Shown here one piece after another: positions 1 to 10,016 of a stretch of DNA of 64,000 bases. The stretch covers positions 62,001 through 126,000 of the forward strand of contig MPUH01000018.1 in NCBI GenBank assembly GCA_001970955.1. Direction: 5' to 3'. Source of the DNA: Stentor coeruleus (taxonomy: Eukaryota > Ciliophora > Heterotrichea > Heterotrichida > Stentoridae). Under the pieces are notes generated by a model. That model made no database searches. It was given only the letters and a program-made list of their open reading frames with translations, and was not told the origin of the DNA. The position numbers and the translations under genes are program-made. Every line of letters begins with the position of its first letter. The first letter of the stretch is position 1.

Positions 1-1337
1 AATTGTAATTCAAAAGTTGTGACTAGTTTTTTAATACATTTTTTGCAACTGTTAATAAGATTTAGTACTACAATTATTATTGAGATATTTTGATTTGGAG
101 ACACATTCCATTGAGTTTTAGTATTTGGGAACTTTTTATATAGAGGATCTAGTATATCTTCTGAAATTAAAGCTGAGAAGTTATTAAGTATCGCGCAGGT
201 GGATGAGATGTTTAAAGAAGCGAAAACCCGATTAGCAGAGTTTTGAACAAGGAAAAAACATTCATCAAGTTTTTCAAATACTGGCCCTGTACATAAGCTT
301 TCACGTGATGTAAAAGATTTCTCACAATACTGCGTAACATTAACTTTTGATATCAAAGCCTCAATAGACTCTTTCAAACAATTATATTCCATCGATATAT
401 AAAAATCTGCAAGTTCAAAAATTTTGCTTTTAAGCCCTGAGTTTTTAAGTAATCCAGTTTCCAAACTAAACTTTTCATCCAATTGACTCAACTCTATCAT
501 CTTAACCAATTTCTTTCCTATTTTATGTATATAAATCTCAAAACTTTCTGTATGCTTAATAATCTTACTCATTTCCTCACAAAGTCCTAAAGCCTTAGGT
601 TTTTTTAATACTTCTAATGAATACCTCCCTATAATCTTCACAGCAAATCCATCAACCGCACATTGTAAACTTTGTAAAAGCTCTAAATTCCCTTCAGATC
701 CGAATTCTTTACTCACATTTTCTTGTTGTCCTTCATAAGTTTTAACTGTAGCCCTATAAATTTTTATTAGAGTATCTTCAAAACTCCCATTTAAAGCTAA
801 TAATTGCTCTATTGACTCGAATTGCCCTTTAAGTGATTCTATAATATATTGTATATACCTTTCAATACCCTCACGGCCTAAGTGTAAATGCTGAAAAAGC
901 CCAGCATATTGTTCGATTATTTCTTTATTATTCTCAGAAAGCCCTTCACCAAATTTCTTTTTGACTTTTTCACAAACTTCTTCTTTTAAAATTTGGAATT
1001 CACGGATTTCTGGGATTGGGATATGCATTGGAATACTAGCGATTTCTCCACAAAGTTGAGCTGCATATGGGATATTATCATATTTTAAGGCTGATTGGAA
1101 TTCTTTCATTTTTGTACTGAAAAGGATAAGGTCATTGACGTAACTTAGAACTTTTTTAGCATTTTGTCTTTGTAATTCTAGAATTGCTACAGGACCTGAG
1201 ATGTTGCTAATAGTTTGTGAAATGTTACCCATTTGGCTCATGAGGGAAGAGAATTTTCTGGTTAGATGCGATGTTTGGTCGTATATGCTTTGAGGAAGTC
1301 TAAGTTTTTCAACAAGACTATTTACTTCTTCATGCAT
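1..1337 (-). CDS. COG4: COG4-like subunit of the conserved oligomeric Golgi complex, 3' end beyond the window
   Basis: The reverse strand is open from an ATG at 1337 to the window edge (about 445 codons) without a stop, so the C-terminus lies outside. The order of conserved pieces matches COG4: an N-terminal helical tether segment, a stretch with SALKYDNIPYAAQLC, then HLHLGREGIERYIQYI, a YEGQQENV/LLQSLQCAVD segment, and an FYISMEYNCLKES block followed by FFLVQNSANR. COG4 is a lobe A subunit of the complex that tethers retrograde vesicles at the Golgi. An in-frame TAA lies seven bases upstream of the chosen ATG. The protein begins later than animal COG4, so a short upstream exon cannot be excluded. 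Family recognition is from memory of COG4, not a search. Confidence 0.72.
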   Translation of the reverse strand, partial: MHEEVNSLVEKLRLPQSIYDQTSHLTRKFSSLMSQMGNISQTISNISGPVAILELQRQNAKKVLSYVNDLILFSTKMKEFQSALKYDNIPYAAQLCGEIASIPMHIPIPEIREFQILKEEVCEKVKKKFGEGLSENNKEIIEQYAGLFQHLHLGREGIERYIQYIIESLKGQFESIEQLLALNGSFEDTLIKIYRATVKTYEGQQENVSKEFGSEGNLELLQSLQCAVDGFAVKIIGRYSLEVLKKPKALGLCEEMSKIIKHTESFEIYIHKIGKKLVKMIELSQLDEKFSLETGLLKNSGLKSKIFELADFYISMEYNCLKESIEALISKVNVTQYCEKSFTSRESLCTGPVFEKLDECFFLVQNSANRVFASLNISSTCAILNNFSALISEDILDPLYKKFPNTKTQWNVSPNQNISIIIVVLNLINSCKKCIKKLVTTFELQ

Positions 1338-1623
1338 ATTTTATTTGGAAGATTTTTTTTGATAATGGTTGAGATTTTGAAGGTTTTTTCTAGGTTTTGG
1401 AAATGTTGGGGTTTTATGGATGTTGGGATTAGGGTGAATTTTTGTATTGAGTTAAATTTTTTCAGGTTGATGGGTTTATGATAAGAAATTAGGTTAGTGT
1501 ATATGGTGTAAATGTTTGGATAGATGGTTTTTTTTGATTGAGTTTGGGTGAAGATTTTATGAGTAAAGGAAAATTATTAGTGTTATAGCATATAATAACT
1601 TGATTATTATATATTTAATCTAC

Positions 1624-2994
1624 TTACTTTTTTGAATTGCTTCTATTTCTCTTGCAAGGTAGGTTCATTTTAGTCAAAATCTCCGCAGCTAGTGTATCTG
1701 TTGGTGACTGCGCTTCTTTCGCTATATTACTCTTATTATATTGTTCAAAAAAATTAAGGCATTTCTGAAGTGCAAGCATATTTTGGTTCTTAAAAAACAT
1801 TGGCGATTGGACAAAAGGTAATGACCCAATAGGTTGCTGAAAAGATTTAATAGGTGTAGGAATAATAATCTCAGGTTGGGCTATTTCTTTTCTTTCAGGC
1901 TTAGTCCTATTCACCCCTTTCTCAACCTTTTTCTTTACAGCCACTGGTTTTTTAGCTTGTCCAAATGTACTCCAATCCATTCTCACAACAGCCAAATCAC
2001 TACCAGCTTCTAAACTAATAGGTAAAACATTAGTAGGATCTAAATTCTTAGCTCTATTAAACGCTGATTCACTTTCACATTGACCTACTTTCGCATATAT
2101 CACAGCCAAATTGTACCAAATTTCTGGAATATGCTGATTAGAACTCGCTGCTTTTAAATAAGCTAAAAAAGAATCAGAAAGGTTTTTACATTTCATCGAC
2201 AAATGTCCTAAAGAACTTTGATAATATTCTTGATTCCCATAATTCAACACTAATCCTTGAAGGATTCTAAATGCTTCATCGTATTGTTCACAAGCGATAT
2301 AATATTGTGATTCTAAGTATTTACAATCGAAAAAGCTTTGTGTGTTTTCTTCATATTGGTTTTTGACAACCTGGATTTCTTCTAATAAGTTTTCATAGTT
2401 CCCTTGGAGTATTTTCGCCCAAATATCGCAAATTTTTGATATTTCGTTATTAGAACATCCAACTTGATTATAACATTCTATAGCTTTAGCTGTGAGGTTA
2501 AGTTGCTCATAGCAAAATCCAACTTTGCAAATGAGCTTTGGCAGGCGGTCTTGAGGGATTTCTGATGAGTTTTCAGCAAAATATTCAATAGCTTGTTTGT
2601 ACTCTCTTAAGCTTACAAGGCAGTCTAAGGTTTTTATATGAAGAAAATATATTGCCTTAAGTGAGTCTTCTTGTTGACGAGCTAGTTTGTAAGCTTCAAT
2701 GGCATTTTTGTATTTGCATGTTTTGTGATATTTTATTCCGATGATGTACCATAGAATAAAAGAATGACTTTGTGAGCTTTGCTTAGCTGCTGTGTCTAGT
2801 ATTTGATGAGCTTTTTTGTAATCCCCTTCTAATAAAACACAAGCTGATAAGGCTAATAATGACTCAAGATTATTTGATGATGTATATTGGTCCTCATAAT
2901 ATGAAGTATTAGCAACTAAATCTTCTTTGTTTATTTCTTGATCATCTGAAAGAGCTGTGATTAGATCGTAGATGGTATAGTGTAACCTTGACAT
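1624..2994 (-). CDS. Tetratricopeptide (TPR) repeat protein
   Basis: A single open frame of 456 residues starts at an ATG. Residues about 40-330 are a superhelix of TPR-like helix pairs. The clearest is the last (residues about 285-325), with IWYNLAVIYAKVGQ followed by AFNRAKNLDPTN, the type found in Cyc8/Ssn6 and related scaffold proteins. The C-terminal 130 residues are basic and low in complexity (runs of K and P) with no domain I recognise. TPR proteins mediate protein-protein contacts; nothing here fixes the partner. It is transcribed in the same direction as the next gene to the right and is separated from it by 680 bp. Confidence 0.8.
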   Translation of the reverse strand: MSRLHYTIYDLITALSDDQEINKEDLVANTSYYEDQYTSSNNLESLLALSACVLLEGDYKKAHQILDTAAKQSSQSHSFILWYIIGIKYHKTCKYKNAIEAYKLARQQEDSLKAIYFLHIKTLDCLVSLREYKQAIEYFAENSSEIPQDRLPKLICKVGFCYEQLNLTAKAIECYNQVGCSNNEISKICDIWAKILQGNYENLLEEIQVVKNQYEENTQSFFDCKYLESQYYIACEQYDEAFRILQGLVLNYGNQEYYQSSLGHLSMKCKNLSDSFLAYLKAASSNQHIPEIWYNLAVIYAKVGQCESESAFNRAKNLDPTNVLPISLEAGSDLAVVRMDWSTFGQAKKPVAVKKKVEKGVNRTKPERKEIAQPEIIIPTPIKSFQQPIGSLPFVQSPMFFKNQNMLALQKCLNFFEQYNKSNIAKEAQSPTDTLAAEILTKMNLPCKRNRSNSKK

Positions 2995-3000
2995 TTTGAT

Positions 3001-3671
3001 ATATTAAAGTTACATAAAATATGAAGTTTTAGGTTTAGGTTGAAGATTGTTTGGATTAGGGATTGACGATTGAAGAGATTGGAGAAGTTGAATGTTTTTG
3101 ATATTGGGGAAATTTTTGATTTTTGGAATTTGTGGTGGATAGTGAGTTTATTGTATATACAAATAAATATGCCTATTTTTGTGGAAATATGAGTAAGTTT
3201 GATTTTTTTTAGTTTAAATGGACTTGGATGGTTGTTTGGATGATGAATAAGTATTGGGGTGTGTGTGGATGAAGTGCGGAAGATTTGGGATTGATTTGAA
3301 TTTAGGGTTTGTGAAATTTTAATTAATGAAGGTTGCGGTGTAAATGATTAAAGTTTCACATAACGCTTTATACCTATTTAGTTTACCATACAAATTTCCA
3401 ATTTTCTTTAAAGCATCTATTATACAAAACATATACACACATCATTCATATTTAAATATTCCCTAAAACCAAACTTAAACCAATACTTTCCTCACCTATC
3501 TTAATTCCTAAAAACAAATAATTTTATAATCCAAAAAAACCCTTAATCCAATTCATCTAATTTTTTTATACCCTTATCCTAAGCACTCTCCACATAAAAT
3601 CAAATTTATCCTTATCTCAAATCATCCAAAAAACTTAAAGCATACAAAACAATCTATCTTAAAAATATTAT
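3001..3671. other. Gene-free stretch with a G-rich to C-rich switch
   Basis: I see no ORF or RNA gene. On the + strand bases 3001 to about 3330 are rich in G and T and almost free of C, and about 3340 to 3671 are rich in C and A and almost free of G. This is the clearest single example of the flank asymmetry described in the findings. Confidence 0.7.
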
Positions 3672-5045
3672 CTAAAATACACAACAAGTTTCACAAACAA
3701 TTTTCCTCGGTTCATCAAAATGTATCTTATTCTGTTCTCCATCTTGATAATACAAATTAATATCATGTTCCAATCTATTTAATATCTTAATCCTGTCCTT
3801 AAGATTGCTTATCTTAATCTCAGATTCTAACTGTTTACTAGTAAGTGGATGCAAAGAGTTCTGTACATCCAACAACAAATCATAAGTATCATATCCCGCT
3901 TCATTAAAAAATCCAAACAAATGGCCAAGTTCTAAGCTTTCAAGCCATTCCAAAAGTTCAGGTGAAGCATAATTCCTAGTGCCATTTGATGTATTACAGC
4001 ATTGAAAAATCCCAACACTTTTTTCTCTTATATGTTTTTTCAAATTTATTTCATTACTTAACCCAGCTTCTTCTTCTAATTTTATTACCATATACCGTCT
4101 ATGTCCAGGTTTAACAATTCCAATATCTTTAAGATCTCTATCAGATATCGGCATAGGTCCATTCATTTGTGAAATCATAACTTTTATATCATCATAACCT
4201 GCTTCAACTAAAAGTTCATAATAATCTTCTAAACGATATTTTTCAAGCCAATTGTATATTGGATAAAGTTGATATGTCATACTACTTTTCTCAGCAACCG
4301 GACTTACAAGGCTACATTTTAATGCTTGTGCTTTACCTTCAACATTTTTATCATTTTCCCCATTATCACTAACGATATATGTTGTAACTTCACCAATAGG
4401 ACTTGGTATACCTAAAGATTCTAAGGATATTCTTGTGAATTGTCTGAGTATATTTGAAACTTCAGTACTTGTGCATAGATCCATAGCATTTTTTCCTTGT
4501 TTATCTCTTAAACTTGAATCTGCGCCATATTGCAACATGCTTTTTACACAGTCTGCATGTCCACAATCAACTGCATAATGTAAAGGTGTCCTTCCGAACT
4601 GTATGTTTTTTACCATATAATTGTGTAAATTAGAATCGCCTCCGTTTTTTAATATAAGTTCGACCATTTTCAAATCCCCTCTAAATGCTGCATGATGTAA
4701 AGGACTGTCACCATCATTTTGTTGATAATTCGGGTCTGCTTTGTTTTTAAGTAAAAGTTCGGCCATTGCATATAATGAATTGTCTGCTGCTTGATGTAAT
4801 GGAGTTTCACCAAGATTGTTTGGGATATTCGGGTCTGCACCTTGTTTTAGTAGATATTCTGTAGCTTCAAAATGCCCGCATATTACTGTTCGATAAAGAG
4901 GACACCAACCTAACTATGTAAGTATTACCCCTGAGTCTTTTTCATTGATTTTTAAAGGACAAGATTGATGAGCTTGCTTTATTGATGATAAATCTCCCAT
5001 GCGGCATGCTGTGTGAAGGTCTATGCTTATATGTGGATTTGCCAT
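3672..5045 (-). CDS. Ankyrin-repeat, tandem-SAM protein with C-terminal CaaX box
   Basis: Two exons (4929-5045 and 3672-4913) joined over a 15-nt intron give 452 residues. Residues about 5-200 hold five or so ankyrin repeats (for example TPLHQAADN, SPLHHAAFRGD, TPLHYAVDCGH). Two SAM domains follow at about 256-321 and 357-421, both with the pattern W-L-x3-L-x2-Y/L-x6-GYD. The protein ends CCVF, a CaaX-type prenylation signal whose last residue is one read by geranylgeranyl transferase I. Membrane anchoring of a SAM scaffold is therefore likely, by inference. The first exon must be included: the ATG at 4766 would cut the ankyrin stack. A paralogue with the same layout lies at 46116-47195. Confidence 0.85.
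4914..4928 (-). other. 15-nt intron
   Basis: On the coding strand it reads GTAATACTTACATAG, with A at position 10. Removing it joins residues 39 and 40 of the ankyrin/SAM protein and restores the reading frame. Confidence 0.92.
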
Positions 5046-6121
5046 TTAGGTTTATTAATAATGGTTTTATTATTTGGGTGAATAGAATATTAAACTACGG
5101 TTGTTTTATATAGAAGATGGGTAGTTTCTGTTTTTGAAATTGAAATGATTTAAGGAATTTAGTATGTTTTGGATAAGATTTTTTAATTGATTTTTTGTTA
5201 TATGATAGTATGCTAAAAATAATTTTCTAATAAAAATTAAGTTCATGATTTTAAATTTATTGCTGGGAAATTAATCACAGATGTGGGTGTATGTGCAGAA
5301 AACAGAAGTTTGTTAGAAATATGCTTGTTGCTTATCGAATTTATTCTTAGAACTTACCTTATAAGACTTTTGTTTCATTATTTCATGAGATTTTATTTCA
5401 GAAATTAAAGACTTTCTCACAAGAATAGGCCTTGAGTATAAAGAAGTTGTTTGTGGGTTTTACTATATGATATTACCTTTTATCTCATAAATCACACTAT
5501 GAAGAATGAATGAATTTATATATTTTAGATATAAGTCTGACAGTTAGATTTTTTATTTTTAGATGTGAAGACAGTGGCTTGTGCTATAAATTTATTCTTT
5601 ATCTATTTGATAAATTAATATATATATTTGATATCCAATAATATATGTGTGTATATTTAAAAGCATATTTAATATTCATATACAATATTTACTATACTTA
5701 TGATTTATCGATAAAAAAAAATAAGATATCAAAAATACAAAAAGTGTATCGTGGTGAAATTTCAAGAACCTTGTTACTGATTTTAATATCCAATTTAAGT
5801 CTTTAAAACAAGAAGAACTTGCATTTCTAGCAGTCTAAAACCACAAAAAATTCAAATAATAAAACTAGAAATCATAAATATCTAATAGATAATATTGTAA
5901 CTAAAATATACAAATAATAATAAACATTATACATTTTAAATTATCCCTTATACAAACTACTATATAAAAATACAATACTACAACATATCTTTCAAACAAA
6001 TTACGCTAATCCAGCATAAACCATAAATACTCAACCAATCACTAAATCTAAATAATATTCTTAACATCCTAAAACTACTCATCTTCCCTTGCAACAGCAA
6101 CTTCCCTATAAAAATTCACAT
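5046..6121. other. Gene-free stretch, about 1.1 kb
   Basis: No credible ORF. Bases just right of 5046 are G/T-rich. A very AT-rich middle with TA-dinucleotide runs (about 5600-5720) follows, then a C/A-rich, G-poor segment from about 5800 to the stop codon of the next gene. Confidence 0.6.
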
Positions 6122-8278
6122 TTAAAAAATCATCATTTTGCTCTTTTCAGCTGACTCAAACAGCAAATTCTCCACAAATCCATTCATCGCAGGCGTTACC
6201 GAAGCTCTCAAATACCCAAACTGTTTATAAGAATTCGAATTAAATGTTATAATCTCATCCAAATCATCATCAGGAAATAAAGCTCTAAACATTGGGGTCA
6301 TAAGCTGAAGATGTTTTTCCGAATTAGGTCTAAGTTTACTAATCCCCCTTTCTATATCATATTTCCCTATAATCTCAAACCTAACATCACCATCAAAATC
6401 ATGAGCCAATTTATTTTTAAGCGTATTCCAATAAGTGAAATTATTCGATTTTTCATCTCCGATTTTTACAACTTTAGCACATAAAATCCTTAAATTTGGG
6501 GCTTTTTCTCTACATAACAATTCAAATTCTTTGCCATATAATTCAATAAACCTATTATGCTCGATAACTTCAAAACATCCTAAAAGGAAGTTTAATTTAC
6601 ATTGACAGTTATCATTTGTACTCATATCTCTAAAACTTTCTATAATATAATGCTCGATATTATCTTTAAGAACTAAATTTACGAGTTTTCCAATGCAAAA
6701 AGCTGCTGATTCACGGACTTTAGCGATTTTGTCTTCGGATAATGTTAGGATTATAGGGACGAATTCATTAAGAACAAATGGGAAGTCAAATAATGGGATA
6801 ATTTCTTTGATTTGTTCGGCCACAGCAAGTCTGATTCTCCAGTTTGGGGCAAATTTACTGAGGACTTTTATGAATTTTATAAAAGATAAACGTTTTTCAG
6901 GGAGGATCACAGAGAGGAATTTGCTTAGAGACCCTAAAGCTATGTGTTTACTTATAACACTTTCACTGAAAATCCCTTCATATAAACCTGAGAGTTCTTC
7001 AGTTGCTAGTTCAGGTTGAAGTACTTTACCGATTTCATGTAATCCTGAAATCAATGCTTTTTTCGCTTTGTATTCTGAGTCATTTAATATCGCCACAACA
7101 GCTGGGCGGATTTTTTCCCATTTCCACTTACCAAGTTTCTGTGCTACAGCAGGTAAATAATAAGCACAATGATACTGAAAATCCCCTTTATTCGATGAAT
7201 TCTTACTTAGATCAATAAACATATCAACAATATCATCTGGTATTGAAACTCTTGCATTATAAATACAAGGTCCAAGCTGAAGCATAGCACATTGTTTAAC
7301 TGAATTCGATTTATCATTAAGTAAATTCTGATATATAGCAAGGATATACAATTCTTGTAAAGTTTCATTAAGTCCTTCAAACATCTCGACAATATTTTCT
7401 GCACATGCTTTCCTAACTCCCCATATACTATCTTTAGATAAATCTTTAAAAACCCTTATAAGTTTTTGTAAACTTTCAGAATTCTTGATTTCCTTACTCA
7501 ACCTAGGAATACATTCAGCTACTGACTTACGCACTTTAACCACATTTTCTGAAGCTAGAATCATAGCTTCTTTCATAATAAAACATTCACAAACATCAGC
7601 ACTTAATAACCCAATAAGACCTTTTAATGTATTCAAAGCTCTAATTCTAGTTTCTTCTTCTTCATCATGAAGGATTCTTAAAATCATAGTCAAAATAACA
7701 CTTCCTCTATCTTCAATAGTTAAAATCTCAGCAACTGTTATCGCTGAGCCACAAGCTGCTTTTATTACATCTTGGTTTTTATCTTCTAGTAATTTGTCAA
7801 GTATAGGGATAAGGTATTTTATCACAGCATCATATATTTTGAACTCTTCAATAAAAATCTTCGCCAGGATACCGATTTGGCTTCCAAGCTCAATTCGGAT
7901 TTCTATAGAATCATCTACCTTTATATGAGTTACAAGTTTTTGGAGTATTGAGAATATGTGTGTAGCATTGAAAGCACCTAATTGTAAAGAAAGTTCATCA
8001 AGTTCTTTAACAAATTTAAGCCTTTCTGAAAGGTCAGGGGATAAAGAAAACTGTGAGATTTTGTAAAGGGCAAAGTCAATTGAACGATCACCTGTTCTTC
8101 TCATGAAATTAGAATTTGATATGATTGGAGGGATAGATTGAGGATCGTTAGGATCTGGAGCTTCAGGGTTTATTGGATAACCTGGACCATTTATGTCATC
8201 TTTGTCTAGAAAAGATTCATCGCCGATGATGCAGGTAATTGTGGGGAACTCAAGTTCGCTGTTTTTTGGTTCCAGCAT
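6122..8278 (-). CDS. PPP4R1: PP4R1-like HEAT-repeat regulatory subunit of protein phosphatase 4
   Basis: One exon of 718 residues starts at an ATG. Nearly the whole protein from about residue 60 is HEAT repeats of the PP2A-A/PP4R1 class. The segment DSIWGVRKACAENI is almost the PP4R1 block (NVWGVRKACAE). The later segment with YHCAYYLPAVAQKLG then ALISGLHEIGKVL matches the C-terminal PP4R1 order (CAYNFPAV, then SIHELAVILG). PP4R1 scaffolds the PP4 catalytic subunit and selects its substrates. A PP2A A subunit is the alternative, but that family is shorter (about 590 residues) and lacks this acidic N-terminal lead. The catalytic partner is not in the window. Confidence 0.8.
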   Translation of the reverse strand: MLEPKNSELEFPTITCIIGDESFLDKDDINGPGYPINPEAPDPNDPQSIPPIISNSNFMRRTGDRSIDFALYKISQFSLSPDLSERLKFVKELDELSLQLGAFNATHIFSILQKLVTHIKVDDSIEIRIELGSQIGILAKIFIEEFKIYDAVIKYLIPILDKLLEDKNQDVIKAACGSAITVAEILTIEDRGSVILTMILRILHDEEEETRIRALNTLKGLIGLLSADVCECFIMKEAMILASENVVKVRKSVAECIPRLSKEIKNSESLQKLIRVFKDLSKDSIWGVRKACAENIVEMFEGLNETLQELYILAIYQNLLNDKSNSVKQCAMLQLGPCIYNARVSIPDDIVDMFIDLSKNSSNKGDFQYHCAYYLPAVAQKLGKWKWEKIRPAVVAILNDSEYKAKKALISGLHEIGKVLQPELATEELSGLYEGIFSESVISKHIALGSLSKFLSVILPEKRLSFIKFIKVLSKFAPNWRIRLAVAEQIKEIIPLFDFPFVLNEFVPIILTLSEDKIAKVRESAAFCIGKLVNLVLKDNIEHYIIESFRDMSTNDNCQCKLNFLLGCFEVIEHNRFIELYGKEFELLCREKAPNLRILCAKVVKIGDEKSNNFTYWNTLKNKLAHDFDGDVRFEIIGKYDIERGISKLRPNSEKHLQLMTPMFRALFPDDDLDEIITFNSNSYKQFGYLRASVTPAMNGFVENLLFESAEKSKMMIF

Positions 8279-8638
8279 TTAGATGGATTTAATAATTATG
8301 ATTTTTTCCTTTGGGTAAAGGTGCAGAAATCAGATTTTTGTGGAGGTTTTTATGGTTTCTTAGAAGTTTAAAGATATTTAGGAAGAGTTTGTGTGAAAAT
8401 AGATAATAAAATGATATATATTTGTATGTGAATTGATTATTGTATGTATATTGATTATAGGTTTTGTAAGGTTAATATAAGGGTTTTATTTGAATATTTG
8501 TAAGTGTTAATAAATAGGTATTTTTGTATATAAAGGTTTTAGTAGTAGATACACAAATAATTATTTTATCTAAATAAGAATAATTACTTAAAAACCCTCT
8601 TAGTATATCTTTCCTCACAGAGAATATATATTTTAAAT
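8279..8638. other. Divergent intergenic region
   Basis: It lies between two divergent start codons (8278 minus, 8639 plus). The left two thirds are G/T-rich, and the last 100 bases before the + gene are C-rich and G-poor. It must hold both promoters; no recognisable motif stands out. Confidence 0.6.
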
Positions 8639-9640
8639 ATGAAAGTTGAAAAAGCTACAAAAGTCCTAATCAGCACAAAAACTTGGTCTCGAGACTCTTA
8701 CAACCTCTTCGACTACGAAAGCAGACTTCTCAATAAACAACATGAACACTTAGCTCAGAATACTTGTAGCATTTTACGAACAGGGAACAATATAGACTTC
8801 CTTGAACATAATCAAGAAACTCCATCTGAGAACACCAGCTCCGAAATCATAGCAAAAATCGAACAAACAAAAGGCCAATTCATAATAAAATCCAATAAGC
8901 AAGAAGGACTATGGAGAGTTATAAATTCAACAGGACAAGGTCATGAACTCCATAAAAACGAAACAATCAAATTAGGAAGAATAATACTCAAAGTGACGCA
9001 TTTAAAAACAAAAGGATCTGAAAATTTCACACAAGACTTTAAAATTACCCATGGAGGGGGTCTATGCCGTATATGTTTTTGTGATGATAATACTGAAGAA
9101 AACCCGCTCATAGCTCCTTGCAAATGCACTGGGTCTATGAAAGATATCCATTTAGGGTGTTTACAAACGTGGATAAATTCTAAAGTTACAAAAAGTATGT
9201 CTGGCTGCTCAGTTAGATATAGTTGGCAAAATATGATATGTGAAATTTGCCAAGAACCTATACCATTTTCTATTAATTCTAGAGGACCTAAAGGATTTTT
9301 AATGAAAATTGAAGCATATGGTTCGCCGTATATTGTTTTGGAGACTGTTGAGAAAGATAAGGGCAAGGCCAGGGCCTTGCATTTAATACAATTCAATATG
9401 GAAGATGTGTTTAAATTAGGACGTGGCCATGAAAGCGATATTAAGTTTAATGATATCTCAGTCTCACGATTTCATGCAAGTTTAACATATTCTTTAGGAA
9501 GATTCTTGTTGAATGATAACAGATCGAAATTTGGCACGTTGGTTCAAATTTCTGAAAGCTATAATATTAGAGAGTCGGTGAAAATACAAGCAGGTAGGAC
9601 TTTGATGTTGCTGAAGATTGTTGATGATGAATTCCTGTGA
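8639..9640 (+). CDS. RING-CH (RINGv) protein flanked by FHA-type domains
   Basis: 333 residues from ATG to TGA. A C4HC3 RING-CH zinc domain spans about residues 143-204 (CRICF, CKCTGS, HLGCLQTWI, CEICQ), as in MARCH-type E3 ubiquitin ligases. A C-terminal FHA domain at about 255-330 shows the GR, SRFHA and NDNRSKFGT signatures for phosphothreonine binding. Residues about 80-120 look like the end of a second, degenerate FHA fold (IKLGRIILKVT). No transmembrane segment is visible, unlike most MARCH ligases. It is probably a soluble ligase recruited to phosphoproteins; the target is unknown. Confidence 0.85.
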   Translation: MKVEKATKVLISTKTWSRDSYNLFDYESRLLNKQHEHLAQNTCSILRTGNNIDFLEHNQETPSENTSSEIIAKIEQTKGQFIIKSNKQEGLWRVINSTGQGHELHKNETIKLGRIILKVTHLKTKGSENFTQDFKITHGGGLCRICFCDDNTEENPLIAPCKCTGSMKDIHLGCLQTWINSKVTKSMSGCSVRYSWQNMICEICQEPIPFSINSRGPKGFLMKIEAYGSPYIVLETVEKDKGKARALHLIQFNMEDVFKLGRGHESDIKFNDISVSRFHASLTYSLGRFLLNDNRSKFGTLVQISESYNIRESVKIQAGRTLMLLKIVDDEFL

Positions 9641-10016
9641 AAGATTTGATAATTATGTAATTAATAGAAAGCCGAAATCTATAAATTTGTTATAAGAATC
9701 TGATAATTTTTAGTTTTTTGTATGAGGTTTATCAGAAAATATATTATAAATTATTCAATTTTTATGTGATATGGATTTTAAAGATATATTCGATCAGAGT
9801 GTAAATTTTTATATATAAAGTTATCTTAACTTATAGCATATTTTCTAATATAAGCCTTATAAACCACATTTTCCATATTCAAAATCTCCTGTTTTTTAAT
9901 TTTCTAATAAACTTTTCTTCGGAACTTAAACCTTTTCCTGATTCCACAAATAAAAACATAATGTTTATAACCTCTTCAAACAATACTTATTAAAATTAAA
10001 TAAACTTATAAACAAA
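9641..10016. other. Gene-free spacer
   Basis: It separates two + strand genes. The part after the RING-CH gene is G-richer, and from about 9840 it becomes C-rich and G-poor up to the kinase ATG. No other feature seen. Confidence 0.6.

Noticed and set aside
1266-1481. 71-codon + strand ORF
   Set aside because: It overlaps the N-terminus and 5' flank of the COG4-like gene on the other strand, and its Phe-rich composition is that of an antisense shadow.
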